Shown piece after piece: positions 42,950 to 52,163 of a stretch of 64,000 nt of DNA. Within the stretch, counting starts at the first letter, position 1. Each line of letters starts with the position of its first letter. The notes below the pieces were generated by a model, which was not told the origin of the DNA, did not search any database, and saw only the letters and a list, made by a program, of their open reading frames with translations. Origin of the DNA: Boseongicola sp. (lineage in GTDB: Bacteria > Pseudomonadota > Alphaproteobacteria > Rhodobacterales > Rhodobacteraceae); the NCBI GenBank assembly GCA_014075275.1, contig CP046179.1:2613932-2677931 (forward strand), written 5' to 3'. Both the position numbers and the translations under genes were made by a program.

Positions 42950-43771
42950 ATGGCCGAGCAACATCGCAAACCTACGTCGCTTGATCCCGTTTGGGACAAA
43001 ATCATCAAGGCGGCACAGGCATCCATCGTGAACGAGCCCCTGATGGGTGGTATGGTGCATTCCAGTATCCTCCACCACAAATCGTTTGAAAGCGCGTTAA
43101 GCTATCGCGTTGCCATGAAACTGGCGTCGCCGGAAATGTCTGGTCAGTTATTGCGCGAGATAGCGGAAGAGGCCCACGCGTCTGATGTCACACTGGGTGA
43201 AGCCGCCAGAGCTGACATCACAGCCGTATTCGAGCGTGATCCTGCTTGCCATAGCCTTGCTCAACCTCTGTTGTATTTCAAAGGGTTCCAAGCGATTCAG
43301 GCATACAGGGTTGGTCACTGGCTCTGGAAACAGGGCCGCAGGGACATGGCCTATTTCATTCAGGCCCGCGTAAGCGAAGTGTTCGGGATCGACATTCATC
43401 CTAACGCGGTCATCGGCAAAGGGTTGATGATCGATCACGCCCATTCCATCGTAATTGGCGAAACCGCAGTTGTGGGTGACAACGTTTCGATGTTGCATTC
43501 GGTCACTCTTGGCGGCACCGGCAAAGAAGACGATGACAGACATCCGAAAATCGGAGATGGCGTCCTGATCGGAGCTGGTGCCAAAGTGCTTGGGAACATC
43601 CGCATCGGTAACTGTTCGCGTATTGCGGCGGGCTCGGTTGTGCTCATCGAAGTTCCGCCTTGCAAGACAGTCGCAGGTGTTCCAGCCAAGATCGTCGGTG
43701 AAGCCGGTTGCGACCAGCCAGCCCTGACGATGGATCAGGCTTTGAACGGACTAGTAGCCGGACTGCCCTGA
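42950..43771 (+). CDS. cysE: Serine O-acetyltransferase
   Basis: 273 residues from ATG MAEQHRKPTSLDPVWDKIIK. N-terminal helical SATase domain (PLLYFKGFQAIQAYRVGHWL) and left-handed beta-helix hexapeptide repeats (IGKGLMIDHAHSIVIGETAV, GDGVLIGAGAKVLGNIRIGN), with the catalytic His in DHAHSIVIGE. It makes O-acetylserine for cysteine synthesis. The next gene is cysK, so the two steps are adjacent. Confidence 0.95.
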   Translation: MAEQHRKPTSLDPVWDKIIKAAQASIVNEPLMGGMVHSSILHHKSFESALSYRVAMKLASPEMSGQLLREIAEEAHASDVTLGEAARADITAVFERDPACHSLAQPLLYFKGFQAIQAYRVGHWLWKQGRRDMAYFIQARVSEVFGIDIHPNAVIGKGLMIDHAHSIVIGETAVVGDNVSMLHSVTLGGTGKEDDDRHPKIGDGVLIGAGAKVLGNIRIGNCSRIAAGSVVLIEVPPCKTVAGVPAKIVGEAGCDQPALTMDQALNGLVAGLP

Positions 43772-43838
43772 CTTCCGCTAAGGTGAAGACTGTTGCCTGA
43801 TTTGGGCAGCAGTCAATTCATCTGAAGGAGTGGGGCAT

Positions 43839-44909
43839 ATGGGGATCAGACAAACAAACGGCCGAGGCCGTCTTTACGACAGTATTCTCGACACAGTGGG
43901 CGATACGCCCGTTATCCGTGTGAACAACATCGCGCCGAATAACGTCAAGGTTTATGTTAAATTTGAAGCGTTTAATCCGTTAGGCTCAGTCAAGGATCGA
44001 CTGGCGCTGAACATCATTGAAGCGGCTGAGCGTGACGGGCGCTTGAAGCCGGGACAGACTGTTATCGAAGCGACATCCGGCAACACAGGCATTGGCCTGG
44101 CTATGGTTTGTGCCGCCAAAGGCTATCCGCTGGTTTGTCTGATGGCTGACAGTTTTTCCATTGAGCGACGCCGACTGATGAGGTTCCTCGGAGCCAAAGT
44201 CGTGCTGACACCTCGCGAGAAAAAAGCGTTCGGCATGATCGAAAAGCTTCGGGAACTGGTCGATGAACACGGGTGGTTTAACGCCGCCCAATTCGAGACA
44301 GATGCAAATGCCGACATCCATGAAAGTACAACTGGGCGCGAAATAATCGGTGATTTCGCCGGTCAGCGCCTTGATTATTTCGTGACCGGCTATGGCACCG
44401 GCGGCACATTCTCCGGGGTGGCTCGTGTGCTCAGCAAAGAACGCCCTGACACGAAGATCATCCTGACGGAACCGGCCAATGCCGCGCTTGTGGCCTCGGG
44501 CATCGAGCAAGAGCGTCTTGAAGACAAATCGGCTGCTTCAGGCCATCCCTCCTGGGAACTTCATCCAGTTCAGGGGTGGACGCCTGATATTATTCCCTGG
44601 GTTCTGCAGGAAGGGCTGGACAAGGAGGCGCATGACGACCTTATTCCAGTGCCTGGTCCCGAGGGAATTGCCTGGTCGAAACGATTGGCATCCGAAGAAG
44701 GTATTTTCACCGGAATTTCGGGCGGAGCCACGCTGGCTACTGCGATGAAAGTCGCCGAGACCGCCCCAGACGGCTCTGTCATTCTCGCCATGCTTCCCGA
44801 TACAGGCGAACGCTATCTGTCGACGCCTTTGTTCGATGATATTCCCGAAGGGATGACGGACGAAGAGTTGGAAATTTCCAAATCGACTCCGGGGTTTCAG
44901 TTCGAGTGA
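43839..44909 (+). CDS. cysK: Cysteine synthase A
   Basis: 356 residues from ATG preceded by AAGGAG. PLP Lys in FNPLGSVKDRLALN, TSGNTG loop (EATSGNTGIGLAM), phosphate-binding GTGGTFSGVAR and GISGGATLATAMK. Converts O-acetylserine and sulfide to cysteine. It carries a longer C-terminal extension than the 310-residue type (ELHPVQGWTPDIIP through KSTPGFQFE), typical of alphaproteobacterial CysK. Confidence 0.95.
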   Translation: MGIRQTNGRGRLYDSILDTVGDTPVIRVNNIAPNNVKVYVKFEAFNPLGSVKDRLALNIIEAAERDGRLKPGQTVIEATSGNTGIGLAMVCAAKGYPLVCLMADSFSIERRRLMRFLGAKVVLTPREKKAFGMIEKLRELVDEHGWFNAAQFETDANADIHESTTGREIIGDFAGQRLDYFVTGYGTGGTFSGVARVLSKERPDTKIILTEPANAALVASGIEQERLEDKSAASGHPSWELHPVQGWTPDIIPWVLQEGLDKEAHDDLIPVPGPEGIAWSKRLASEEGIFTGISGGATLATAMKVAETAPDGSVILAMLPDTGERYLSTPLFDDIPEGMTDEELEISKSTPGFQFE

Positions 44910-44922
44910 TAAATGCATACGT

Positions 44923-44946
44923 GCCGCCCCCTTTCGTGGGGGCGGC
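44923..44946 (+). terminator. Hairpin terminator after cysK
   Basis: GCCGCCCCC (44923-44931) pairs perfectly with GGGGGCGGC (44938-44946) across a TTTCGT loop, 14 bases after the cysK stop. The U-tract is weak (CTACTTCGGTT), so termination may be partial. Confidence 0.65.
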
Positions 44947-45065
44947 CTACTTCGGTTCGTTCCAATGATTTGCTGCCCCTGCGGTGCTTTTGGTCTCTGT
45001 AGTGTTACGAACCAAAGAAAACATGCTATGGTTTGCTCACAAGCATTCTAATAGAGGAGGGGGAA

Positions 45066-45394
45066 ATGGGACTTTACCAATCAATGTCGTCCGCCATGCG
45101 AAATGATGATGCCGCCGCATATCTGGAACTTTTACACGACGATTTTCAATTTGTCCGTCATCAAAATGCGAGACACTGAACAAAGCGCAGATGTCCGAAA
45201 TGATGCAAGCCATGTCTGGCAGCGGCCAATGGGGCATCCAAAACGAGCGCTGTCTTTACGAAAACGACGACGTCATTGTAGGCCATTCAACGATGAACTT
45301 CCCCGATGGCAGCCGCGAAGCAGTTCTGGCATTCCACAAAATCCGGGACGGCAAAATCATTTCGACGGAAACTGGAGCAACGCCACTAAAGTGA
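45066..45394 (+). pseudogene. NTF2-like (SnoaL-type) small protein, frameshifted
   Basis: From ATG after GAGGAGGGGGAA the first frame reads MGLYQSMSSAMRNDDAAAYL then LELLHDDFQFVRHQNARH and stops at 45179. The neighbouring frame continues the same protein (ETLNKAQMSEMMQAMSGSGQ, ENDDVIVGHSTMNFPDGSRE) to 45394. Loss of one G in AATGGCGAG, now AATGCGAG near 45166-45170, accounts for it. The rejoined protein of about 109 residues has the NTF2-like fold pattern. Function unknown. Confidence 0.8.
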
Positions 45395-45436
45395 TTGGTT
45401 AAAACTTCTTTCTGGCTAAATACTCTGGGGGGGGCT

Positions 45437-45455
45437 CGGGGGGCAAAGCCCCCCG
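45437..45455. repeat. Perfect GC-rich hairpin between two operons
   Basis: CGGGGGGC (45437-45444), loop AAA, GCCCCCCG (45448-45455). It lies between the plus-strand NTF2-like pseudogene and the 3' end of pdhC on the minus strand, so it may serve as a bidirectional transcription stop. Elements of this shape are common dispersed repeats in Rhodobacterales; copy number cannot be judged here. Confidence 0.5.
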
Positions 45456-45484
45456 GCGGATCGGCTGCCGGCAGGCAGTCGAAA

Positions 45485-46795
45485 TCAGGCCAGCATTGCG
45501 ACCGGGTTCTCCAGATTGTCCTTGATCGCGTTCAGCAATTCAGCACCCAAAGCTCCATCAATCACCCGGTGATCGACGCTTAGCGTCACAGACATCACTG
45601 TCGCCACGGCCAATTCGCCATCCGCACCCACAACCGGTTTCTTTGCGCCCGCACCGACGGCCAGAATGCCGCCATGGGGTGGGTTGATGACCGCGTCGAA
45701 ATTGTCGATGCCCATCATGCCGAGGTTCGAGATTGCGAAACTGCCGCCCATATATTCTTCAGGGGCCAGTTTGCGCTCTTTTGCCCGCGCCGCCAGATCC
45801 TTCATTTCTGCCGACAATGCGGACAGCGATTTCATGTCCGCGTCCTTCAGGACTGGCGTGAACAGCCCGCCCTCAATTGCCACGGCTACAGCCACATCCG
45901 ATGGTTTCAGTTTCAACGTGCGATCCCCGGCCCAGACCGAATTTGCCTCCGGCACCTGCTGCAACGCAATTGCGCAGGCCTTGATGATAAAGTCATTGAC
46001 CGACAGCTTCACACCGCGCGCTTCCAATTGCTTGTTCAACTGGCTGCGGAACTTCAGCAGGGCATCCAACTGGATATCCCGGCGCAGATAGAAACGCGGG
46101 ATGGTCTGTTTGGCTTCGGTTAGACGTGCAGCGATTGTCTTGCGCATCCCGTCCAGCTTGACCTCTTCAAACTCGCGCCCCTCATACATGCGCATAACCT
46201 GTTCGGTGTTCGGACCTGCCGCCGCAGTCGCTGCTGCCGGGGCAGGTGCCGCCGCTTTCGCCGCTGCTGGTGCCGCAACCGCGCCAGGTTGCGCATTCTC
46301 GACATCTGCTTTGACGATCCGGCCATGGGGGCCAGAGCCCTTGATAGCACTCAGAACCAAACCCTTGTCCGCCGCAATTCGGCGCGCCAATGGAGAGGCG
46401 AACACCCGTGATCCATCCGAAGCCGCCGGGGCCACAGGTGCAGTTGCTGCCACTGCAGGCGCCGCGGCTGCGGGGGTTGCTGCTGATGCAGGCGCTGGAG
46501 CTTCCGCCGCTGGGGCAGGGGCCGCTGTCGCGCTGATGTCGTCCGCGCTTTCACCGTCTTCCAGTAAAACTGCAATTGCCGTGTTCACGGCCACGCCTTC
46601 GGTTCCTTCAGCCACCAAGATCTTGCCGATAACGCCCTCGTCCACGGCTTCGAATTCCATCGTCGCCTTGTCGGTCTCGATCTCGGCCAACAGGTCACCC
46701 GAGGCAACGGTATCGCCTTCTTTGACCAGCCATTTGGCCAGCGTGCCTTCTTCCATCGTCGGTGACAGAGCGGGCATCAGAATCTCGGTGGGCAT
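45485..46795 (-). CDS. pdhC: Pyruvate dehydrogenase E2, dihydrolipoamide acetyltransferase
   Basis: 436 residues: lipoyl domain with modified Lys in [20 protein letters not shown] (Lys about 43), Ala/Pro-rich linker, E3/E1-binding domain ([33 protein letters not shown]), second Ala/Pro linker, and the catalytic acyltransferase domain with [20 protein letters not shown] (His and Asp active site). Last gene of the pdh operon. Its start overlaps the stop of the upstream orf by one base and has its own GGAGGAAG ribosome binding site. Confidence 0.96.
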   Translation of the reverse strand: MPTEILMPALSPTMEEGTLAKWLVKEGDTVASGDLLAEIETDKATMEFEAVDEGVIGKILVAEGTEGVAVNTAIAVLLEDGESADDISATAAPAPAAEAPAPASAATPAAAAPAVAATAPVAPAASDGSRVFASPLARRIAADKGLVLSAIKGSGPHGRIVKADVENAQPGAVAAPAAAKAAAPAPAAATAAAGPNTEQVMRMYEGREFEEVKLDGMRKTIAARLTEAKQTIPRFYLRRDIQLDALLKFRSQLNKQLEARGVKLSVNDFIIKACAIALQQVPEANSVWAGDRTLKLKPSDVAVAVAIEGGLFTPVLKDADMKSLSALSAEMKDLAARAKERKLAPEEYMGGSFAISNLGMMGIDNFDAVINPPHGGILAVGAGAKKPVVGADGELAVATVMSVTLSVDHRVIDGALGAELLNAIKDNLENPVAMLA

Positions 46796-47366
46796 TAGGC
46801 TTCCTCCGCAAGTGTAATCCGGTCAAAAGGCGATTTTGGCACGCCCCCGGTATATCGTTTTGTCATGGCAGCCTCGACAGCCGTCAAATGTTTCTCCAGC
46901 CAGGCATAAACCTCGCCGTGTCCGGGGCGCCGATTAAGGCCCAACATCTCCATGACCAACCCTTCGGGCACATAGCCCAGCACATCAACGCCCTGAACCG
47001 GGGTTGAGACGCGATAGGCTTCGCGAGTCATATCGATGCCAAGGACTTCCATCAGCGGAACGTCCTTGCCGAAGAATATGTTGTTGCCAATGGTCGCAGG
47101 TTTTGGCCACCGTTCACATCCAGATACATCGGCGCATTGCTGGGCAAAGCGGCAATTTGCGGGCCGCGCGCGACTTCGATGGCTTCAATGCGCATCGGTG
47201 CGCTTTGCGATGTCACGGCAAGGCTCATCACAGAGACCGGTAGCATCAGCGCGGGCTGCCCAAACGCCAACAGAGAACTGTGATTACCGTTAGGCTGATC
47301 GCCCCGGCCAAACCCAAAGACGACCAGGGCAGCCACTAGCGCTGTTATGGTCCACCGCAGCTGCAT
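46795..47366 (-). pseudogene. Uncharacterised protein between pdhB and pdhC, frameshifted
   Basis: The first frame (47366-47052) starts with a membrane anchor (WTITALVAALVVFGFGRG) and runs to PSNAPMYLDVNGGQNLRPLA before ending TTYSSARTFR. The neighbouring frame continues NIFFGKDVPLMEVLGIDM and on to pdhC ([40 protein letters not shown]). Loss of one A in ACAAAC, now ACAAC near 47090, joins them: about 190 residues. I do not recognise a named family. Its place inside the operon, with one-base spacings, suggests a role with the complex or its membrane association, but that is inference. Confidence 0.75.
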
Positions 47367-47367
47367 C

Positions 47368-48741
47368 TTACCGATACGTCACAGCCTTAACCGCATCCAT
47401 CACCTCTTTGACCGAGGTCAGCGCCAGCTTTTCGAGGTTGGCCGCATACGGCATCGGCACGTCTTTTCCGGTGCAGGCCATGACGGGCGCGTCCAGATAA
47501 TCAAACGCCTCGCGCATGATCTCAGCCCCAATGTGGTCCGACATTGATGCAACCGGCCAGGCCTCTTCCACAGTCACACAGCGGTTGGTTTTCTGAACCG
47601 AGCGGATCACCGTTTCGATGTCCAAAGGCCGCAATGTGCGCATGTCGATCACTTCAGCCGAGATGCCTTCTTTGGCCAGCTCGTCCGCTGCTTCCAGCGA
47701 ATAGCTCATCCCGATACCCCAGCTTACGATGGTGACATCGCTGCCCTCGCGCCAGACGCGGGCCTTGCCGAACGGAATGGTGAAATCATCCAGCTTCGGC
47801 ACATCGAACGCCTTGCCATACATGATCTCGTTTTCCAGGAACACGACCGGGTTGTTGTCGCGAATAGCTGTCTTCAATAATCCCTTCGCATCTGCCGCCG
47901 AGTAGGGCTGAACAACGTAAAGCCCAGGAACGCTGGCATACCATGCCGCATAGTCTTGGCTGTGCTGCGCCCCAACCCGCGCCGCTGCGCCATTCGGGCC
48001 ACGGAAGACGATAGGCGACCCCATCTGACCACCCGACATATACAGCGTCTTAGCGGCCGAATTGATGATGTGGTCAATCGCTTGCATCGCGAAGTTGAAC
48101 GTCATGAACTCCACAATTGGGCGCAAACCGCCCCAGGACGCACCTACTCCGATACCGGCAAACCCATGCTCGGTAATCGGTGTGTCGATTACACGGCGCG
48201 CGCCGAACTCGTCCAGCAGACCTTGGGTGATCTTATAAGCGCCCTGATACTCGGCCACTTCTTCGCCCATGACGAAAACCGTCTCGTCGCTGCGCATTTC
48301 CTCGGCCATTGCGTCGCGCAAGGCTTCGCGCACTGTAGTTTGCACCATTTCAGTGCCTTCGGGATAATCCGGTTCCATCGAAACGCTGGTCACCGGAGCG
48401 GCAGGGGCCGAAGCGGGCGCTTCTGCAACCGGGGCAGGGGCCAAGGCAGTTGAAGCAGCGGCGGGAGCAGCAGAAACCTGAATGTCATCAGCGCTTTCGC
48501 CTTCTTCGATCATCACAGCGATGGGTGTATTCACGGCAACGCCTTCGCTGCCCTCGGCCACAAGGATTTTCCCCATGATGCCTTCATCGACCGCTTCAAA
48601 TTCCATCGTCGCCTTGTCGGTTTCAATCTCGGCCAGAATGTCGCCGGACGAAACTGTATCGCCCTCTTTCACCAGCCATTTCGCCAAAGTGCCTTCTTCC
48701 ATCGTAGGAGAAAGTGCGGGCATGAGAATCTCTGTAGCCAT
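47368..48741 (-). CDS. pdhB: Pyruvate dehydrogenase E1 beta subunit with N-terminal lipoyl domain
   Basis: 457 residues from [23 protein letters not shown]. Residues 1-80 are a lipoyl domain (Lys in [20 protein letters not shown]) nearly identical to that of E2, then a Pro/Ala linker, then the E1 beta fold ([56 protein letters not shown]). A lipoylated E1 beta is a known alphaproteobacterial variation. It acts with PdhA to decarboxylate pyruvate. Confidence 0.96.
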   Translation of the reverse strand: MATEILMPALSPTMEEGTLAKWLVKEGDTVSSGDILAEIETDKATMEFEAVDEGIMGKILVAEGSEGVAVNTPIAVMIEEGESADDIQVSAAPAAASTALAPAPVAEAPASAPAAPVTSVSMEPDYPEGTEMVQTTVREALRDAMAEEMRSDETVFVMGEEVAEYQGAYKITQGLLDEFGARRVIDTPITEHGFAGIGVGASWGGLRPIVEFMTFNFAMQAIDHIINSAAKTLYMSGGQMGSPIVFRGPNGAAARVGAQHSQDYAAWYASVPGLYVVQPYSAADAKGLLKTAIRDNNPVVFLENEIMYGKAFDVPKLDDFTIPFGKARVWREGSDVTIVSWGIGMSYSLEAADELAKEGISAEVIDMRTLRPLDIETVIRSVQKTNRCVTVEEAWPVASMSDHIGAEIMREAFDYLDAPVMACTGKDVPMPYAANLEKLALTSVKEVMDAVKAVTYR

Positions 48742-48743
48742 GG

Positions 48744-49133
48744 TCAATGTTCTCCTACGGCTGGTGTAATAAATCCGACGACATTTCCGTGACCGTCTTC
48801 AACATAAGCACAACGGCCAATGCCCGGGTAGTCCGTTGGTGGCAGCGCCTCACCACCACCATTGGCCAGCGCCCAGGTGTAACGATCATCGCAGTCGGCC
48901 ACGTCAAATGTCATGGTCCCGCCACGTATAGGTGAGCCGCTGGCAGGTGTCTCGTCGGGACGTAACAGCAAACCGCCGGTCAGCCCTTTGCCCATTCCAA
49001 TCTGATCGCCATCGATAAGGTTATAGTGCATCTCTTCACCGCCGGGCATGGCGGAAAAGGACCAGCCAAAAAGACCGGCATAAAAGGTCTTTGCTGCATC
49101 CACGTCTTTCGCATAAATCTCAAAGTGAGGCAT
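48744..49133 (-). CDS. VOC/glyoxalase-family protein inside the pdh operon
   Basis: 129 residues in a single VOC (betaalphabetabetabeta) repeat pattern: [20 protein letters not shown] and [20 protein letters not shown] at the start, [18 protein letters not shown] at the end. Metal ligand candidates are His3 and Glu in YVEDGHGN. Stop is two bases before the pdhB start and start nine bases after the pdhA stop, so it is co-translated with the E1 subunits. Possible role in removing methylglyoxal or another 2-oxo by-product; not shown by the sequence. Confidence 0.85.
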   Translation of the reverse strand: MPHFEIYAKDVDAAKTFYAGLFGWSFSAMPGGEEMHYNLIDGDQIGMGKGLTGGLLLRPDETPASGSPIRGGTMTFDVADCDDRYTWALANGGGEALPPTDYPGIGRCAYVEDGHGNVVGFITPAVGEH

Positions 49134-49142
49134 CGGGCGCTC

Positions 49143-50132
49143 CTAAACGTAAATATCTGTCCAAAGCTCGGACAATTGCGGTTCGGGGCTTTCTTTCGAG
49201 AAATCTGCCGCTTCGTTGACGATGGCTTTGATCTCTTTATCAATGGCCTTCAATTCGTCTTCGACCTTCGGATCGGCCTCTAGAAGGCGTTTGCGCACCG
49301 CTTCGATTGCGTCACGCTCTTCGCGCATTTTTTGCACTTCGTCGCGGGTGCGATATTTTGCCGGGTCCGACATCGAGTGACCACGATAGCGATAGGTTTT
49401 TACTTCCAGGATGTAGGGGCCTTTGCCCGCGCGGCAGTATTCAATGGCCCGCTGTCCTGCGGCCTTAACTGCCAACACATCCATACCGTCGACTTCTTCA
49501 CCTTCAATTCCGTAAGCGGCACCGCGTGCCCAAAGCGATGGTGATTTCGTGGCCCGCGCCACAGACGTGCCCATGGCATACCCGTTGTTCTCGATCACGA
49601 AGACAACCGGCAAGTCCCAAATCTCGGCCATGTTGTAGGTCTCGTAAACCTGGCCCTGGTTGGCCGCGCCATCACCAAAGTATGTAAACGTCACACGGTC
49701 GTTGCCCTTGTATTTGTCCGACAATGCCAGTCCCGCACCCAACGGCACGTTCGCCCCGACGATCCCATGACCGCCGTAAAAATGCGCCTCTTTCGAGAAC
49801 ATGTGCATCGAGCCGCCCTTGCCCTTCGAATATCCGCCTTCGCGGCCCGTCAGCTCGGCCATCACGCCCTTTGGGTCCATACCACAGGCCAGCATATGGC
49901 CGTGATCGCGGTAAGTGGTGACGCGCTTGTCGCCTTCTTCGGTGCAGGCTTCGAGCCCAACAACCACTGCTTCCTGACCAATATACAAGTGACAGAACCC
50001 GCCAATCAGCCCCATGCCATACAATTGGCCGGCCTTTTCTTCGAACCGCCGGATCAGCAGCATCTCTCTGTAATACTTAAGCAATTCCTCTTTCGAGGCA
50101 TTAGACTTACGCGTCGCCCGCTTCGCAGCCAT
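49143..50132 (-). CDS. pdhA: Pyruvate dehydrogenase E1 alpha subunit
   Basis: 329 residues from ATG MAAKRATRKSNASKEELLKY. Thiamine diphosphate motif GDGAANQGQVYETYNMAEIW, VIENNGYAMGTSV, and the phosphorylation-loop-like YRYRGHSMSDPAKYRTRDEV. First gene of the operon; the ATG is preceded by GGGAGGATGCTGTCC. Confidence 0.96.
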   Translation of the reverse strand: MAAKRATRKSNASKEELLKYYREMLLIRRFEEKAGQLYGMGLIGGFCHLYIGQEAVVVGLEACTEEGDKRVTTYRDHGHMLACGMDPKGVMAELTGREGGYSKGKGGSMHMFSKEAHFYGGHGIVGANVPLGAGLALSDKYKGNDRVTFTYFGDGAANQGQVYETYNMAEIWDLPVVFVIENNGYAMGTSVARATKSPSLWARGAAYGIEGEEVDGMDVLAVKAAGQRAIEYCRAGKGPYILEVKTYRYRGHSMSDPAKYRTRDEVQKMREERDAIEAVRKRLLEADPKVEDELKAIDKEIKAIVNEAADFSKESPEPQLSELWTDIYV

Positions 50133-50303
50133 GGACAGCATCCTCCCGGTTCGCTTGGATATAGTTCAGCGTTAAACTATCTCATAAACCAAAACGCTGA
50201 AAAACGCACGCGGAAATGCGGAGCGAAAAGTGAAAAGCTGTTATGCGAGGGGTGCAAGTGTTGGTAAGATGCGCGCGAAATTGGATATTCTAGAGGGAAT
50301 GAA

Positions 50304-50582
50304 TTGGTTTTTGGGCTGTTAGCGACTGCAGTATTTTTAGCAATTGGAGTTGCGATGTATTTAATAGGACGCACCTTCGGTCGGCATTGGTTAATCGCAG
50401 TTGTTCCTTTCGCAATATTCGCCGTTGGATTGGTAAGTTGTGCAAGTTCTGTGAATGAACCCGTTGATTTTGGGGGCGTTTTCTTCGGTTTCATTTTTTG
50501 TCTTCCGGCAGCTCTCGTGGCTCTGATCGGGGGAGCTATTGGAGTATCGCATTGGCGCCGAACGATGACAGACACCCAGTGA
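50304..50582 (+). CDS. Small hypothetical membrane protein
   Basis: 92 residues from a TTG start after AGAGGGAATGAA; no ATG or GTG is in place. Three hydrophobic helices (VFGLLATAVFLAIGVAMYLI, WLIAVVPFAIFAVGLVSC, FFGFIFCLPAALVALIGGAI). I do not recognise a family. No operon partner. Confidence 0.5.
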   Translation: MVFGLLATAVFLAIGVAMYLIGRTFGRHWLIAVVPFAIFAVGLVSCASSVNEPVDFGGVFFGFIFCLPAALVALIGGAIGVSHWRRTMTDTQ

Positions 50583-51009
50583 CCCGATGCGTTCGAATGA
50601 TCTTTGGCGTTTCGATTTGGCCATAGTAATCGAAAGTGGTGTTGCGGCAGCAGCCAATGAATTCGATTGAACATGCTGAACGTCTGCTATGAGCGGTGAC
50701 TTCAACTGATCACGGCAACACACTCAGCGAACTTCTCCGCCGGCCAATGTCGCAGGCGGGGTGCCAAACGCCACTTTGTCCGCACCGTTAGAACTGTCTG
50801 GCTTCAGCGAAATTCCACCGAGCGGGTTCAAATTGTATAGTTGCAGTAGCTGCGTAAGCAGCTTCTAATACTGAAACCTCAACTCCTACGGTTTTGCGAC
50901 CATAGGCGAGGTTCGTAGGTACATGGCAATAGAAACCTGCACTTTCACTCATCCACGAAAATTCGAACGGACTTGCCAAGGACTGCACAGTTTGCGCATC
51001 GTGGCAGCT
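50583..51009. other. Intergenic region without recognisable gene
   Basis: Only short frames with unfamiliar translations occur on either strand, including a minus-strand frame at 50788-50988 with no ribosome binding site of note. No RNA gene or repeat was seen. Confidence 0.5.
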
Positions 51010-51663
51010 ATGTTGCGTAATTTGGTATCAGCACTGTGTTTTGGCCTCTATGGCAACGGCGCCGTCGCCTGCGACACAGCTCTCATTCTAACAATTGATG
51101 TTTCAAATTCTGTGGATGTAGGCGAGTGGCGTTTGCAAAAGAACGGTCTTGTTGACGCGTTACGCGACGCCGAAATCGTCCACGCCATGATCCAAAACCG
51201 TGCCGCGATGATGGTCATTCAGTGGTCGGGCGAGGACAGGCAAGAAGTTTCGATCCCATGGCGTCGAATTGGCAACGAATTTGACGCAGCACTCTTCGCC
51301 AATGAAGCAGCTGACATGGAGCGGGCCTTTGTATTGTCTGACACAGCCCCTGCCGAAGCCATTTACTTTTCACTCGAACAATTTGATGAAGTTCCAGACT
51401 GTCGTCGTAAAGTTATCGATGTTTCTGGCGACGGCAGCGCCAACGCGGGGCGCAACACGGTCACTGCTCGCAATGTCGCAGAACGTGCAGGTGTCACGAT
51501 TAACGGGATTGCTATCGAGTCCATGGGTGTGGCGATCACAAACTATTACCAACGATCGATCATCACCCGCGACGGGTTCGTTCTGACCGCCCGCATGCAT
51601 TGGGACTACCCGCGTGCGATACGCCAAAAGATCATCCGCGAACTCAGCCGTATGCTTTTTTGA
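51010..51663 (+). CDS. DUF1194 (von Willebrand factor A-like) exported protein
   Basis: 217 residues from ATG MLRNLVSALCFGLYGNGAVA, which gives a signal peptide ending near VACDT; a longer frame starts at 50923 but would bury the signal. Core motif ALILTIDVSNSVDVGEW is a vWA MIDAS-like DxSxS, followed by RRKVIDVSGDGSANAG and the ending YPRAIRQKIIRELSRMLF, the DUF1194 pattern. Probably periplasmic, ligand unknown. Confidence 0.88.
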   Translation: MLRNLVSALCFGLYGNGAVACDTALILTIDVSNSVDVGEWRLQKNGLVDALRDAEIVHAMIQNRAAMMVIQWSGEDRQEVSIPWRRIGNEFDAALFANEAADMERAFVLSDTAPAEAIYFSLEQFDEVPDCRRKVIDVSGDGSANAGRNTVTARNVAERAGVTINGIAIESMGVAITNYYQRSIITRDGFVLTARMHWDYPRAIRQKIIRELSRMLF

Positions 51664-52043
51664 CCGTGCCCTCAATTTAAACCAGGGATAGGCTATGGGG
51701 TCTGAAGTGAATGTCCCGTGAAATTTCGCGCCAAAGGAACTTCTCTAAAGAACACGAAAGAATGCTCGTATCGAACCAGAAATCTAAAACTGCTGCAAAT
51801 CATGCTCCCCGGCGGACCTGATCCTTTCGAATGCAATATCTAGCATCCCAAAATTGACGGAAATACCAACTTCGAGGCAAGGACCGAAGCAACTCGAAAC
51901 GACAGTTCGAGTTTTTTATCAGTTGTGGAAATGTCGATTTTGACATTCAAAAATGCCTGCTTCGGCGAAGCTACGCTGCAGCAACCAAAAATGCTGGCGT
52001 TGTGCAGCATCGGCCACGAGGCGGCCGTCGGGCCAAAGGTCTT
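51664..52043. other. Degenerate intergenic region before the permease remnant
   Basis: No frame with a familiar pattern. The stretch just upstream of 52044 keeps the frame of the ProW-type remnant open for some codons but shows no permease helices, so the bulk of that gene is deleted rather than merely mutated. Confidence 0.45.
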
Positions 52044-52163
52044 GGCGAAGATGTCCTTGAGGCTCTGCAATACGCTAACGTGGGGCAGGGTATTTTGGCT
52101 GGTTTCTCGATCCTCTTTTGCGCCATGATCCTTGACCGAATTGTGCAGGGCGGGCGCAAGTGA
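52044..52163 (+). pseudogene. 3' remnant of a ProW-type glycine/proline betaine ABC permease
   Basis: The last 39 codons read GEDVLEALQYANVGQGILAG and FSILFCAMILDRIVQGGRK before TGA at 52161-52163, the very conserved C-terminal helix of quaternary-amine ABC permeases. The stop overlaps the GTG of the hydrolase gene, the usual sign of a former operon. The other five or so membrane helices are missing. Points to an earlier betaine transport operon here, next to the demethylase cluster. Confidence 0.75.
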
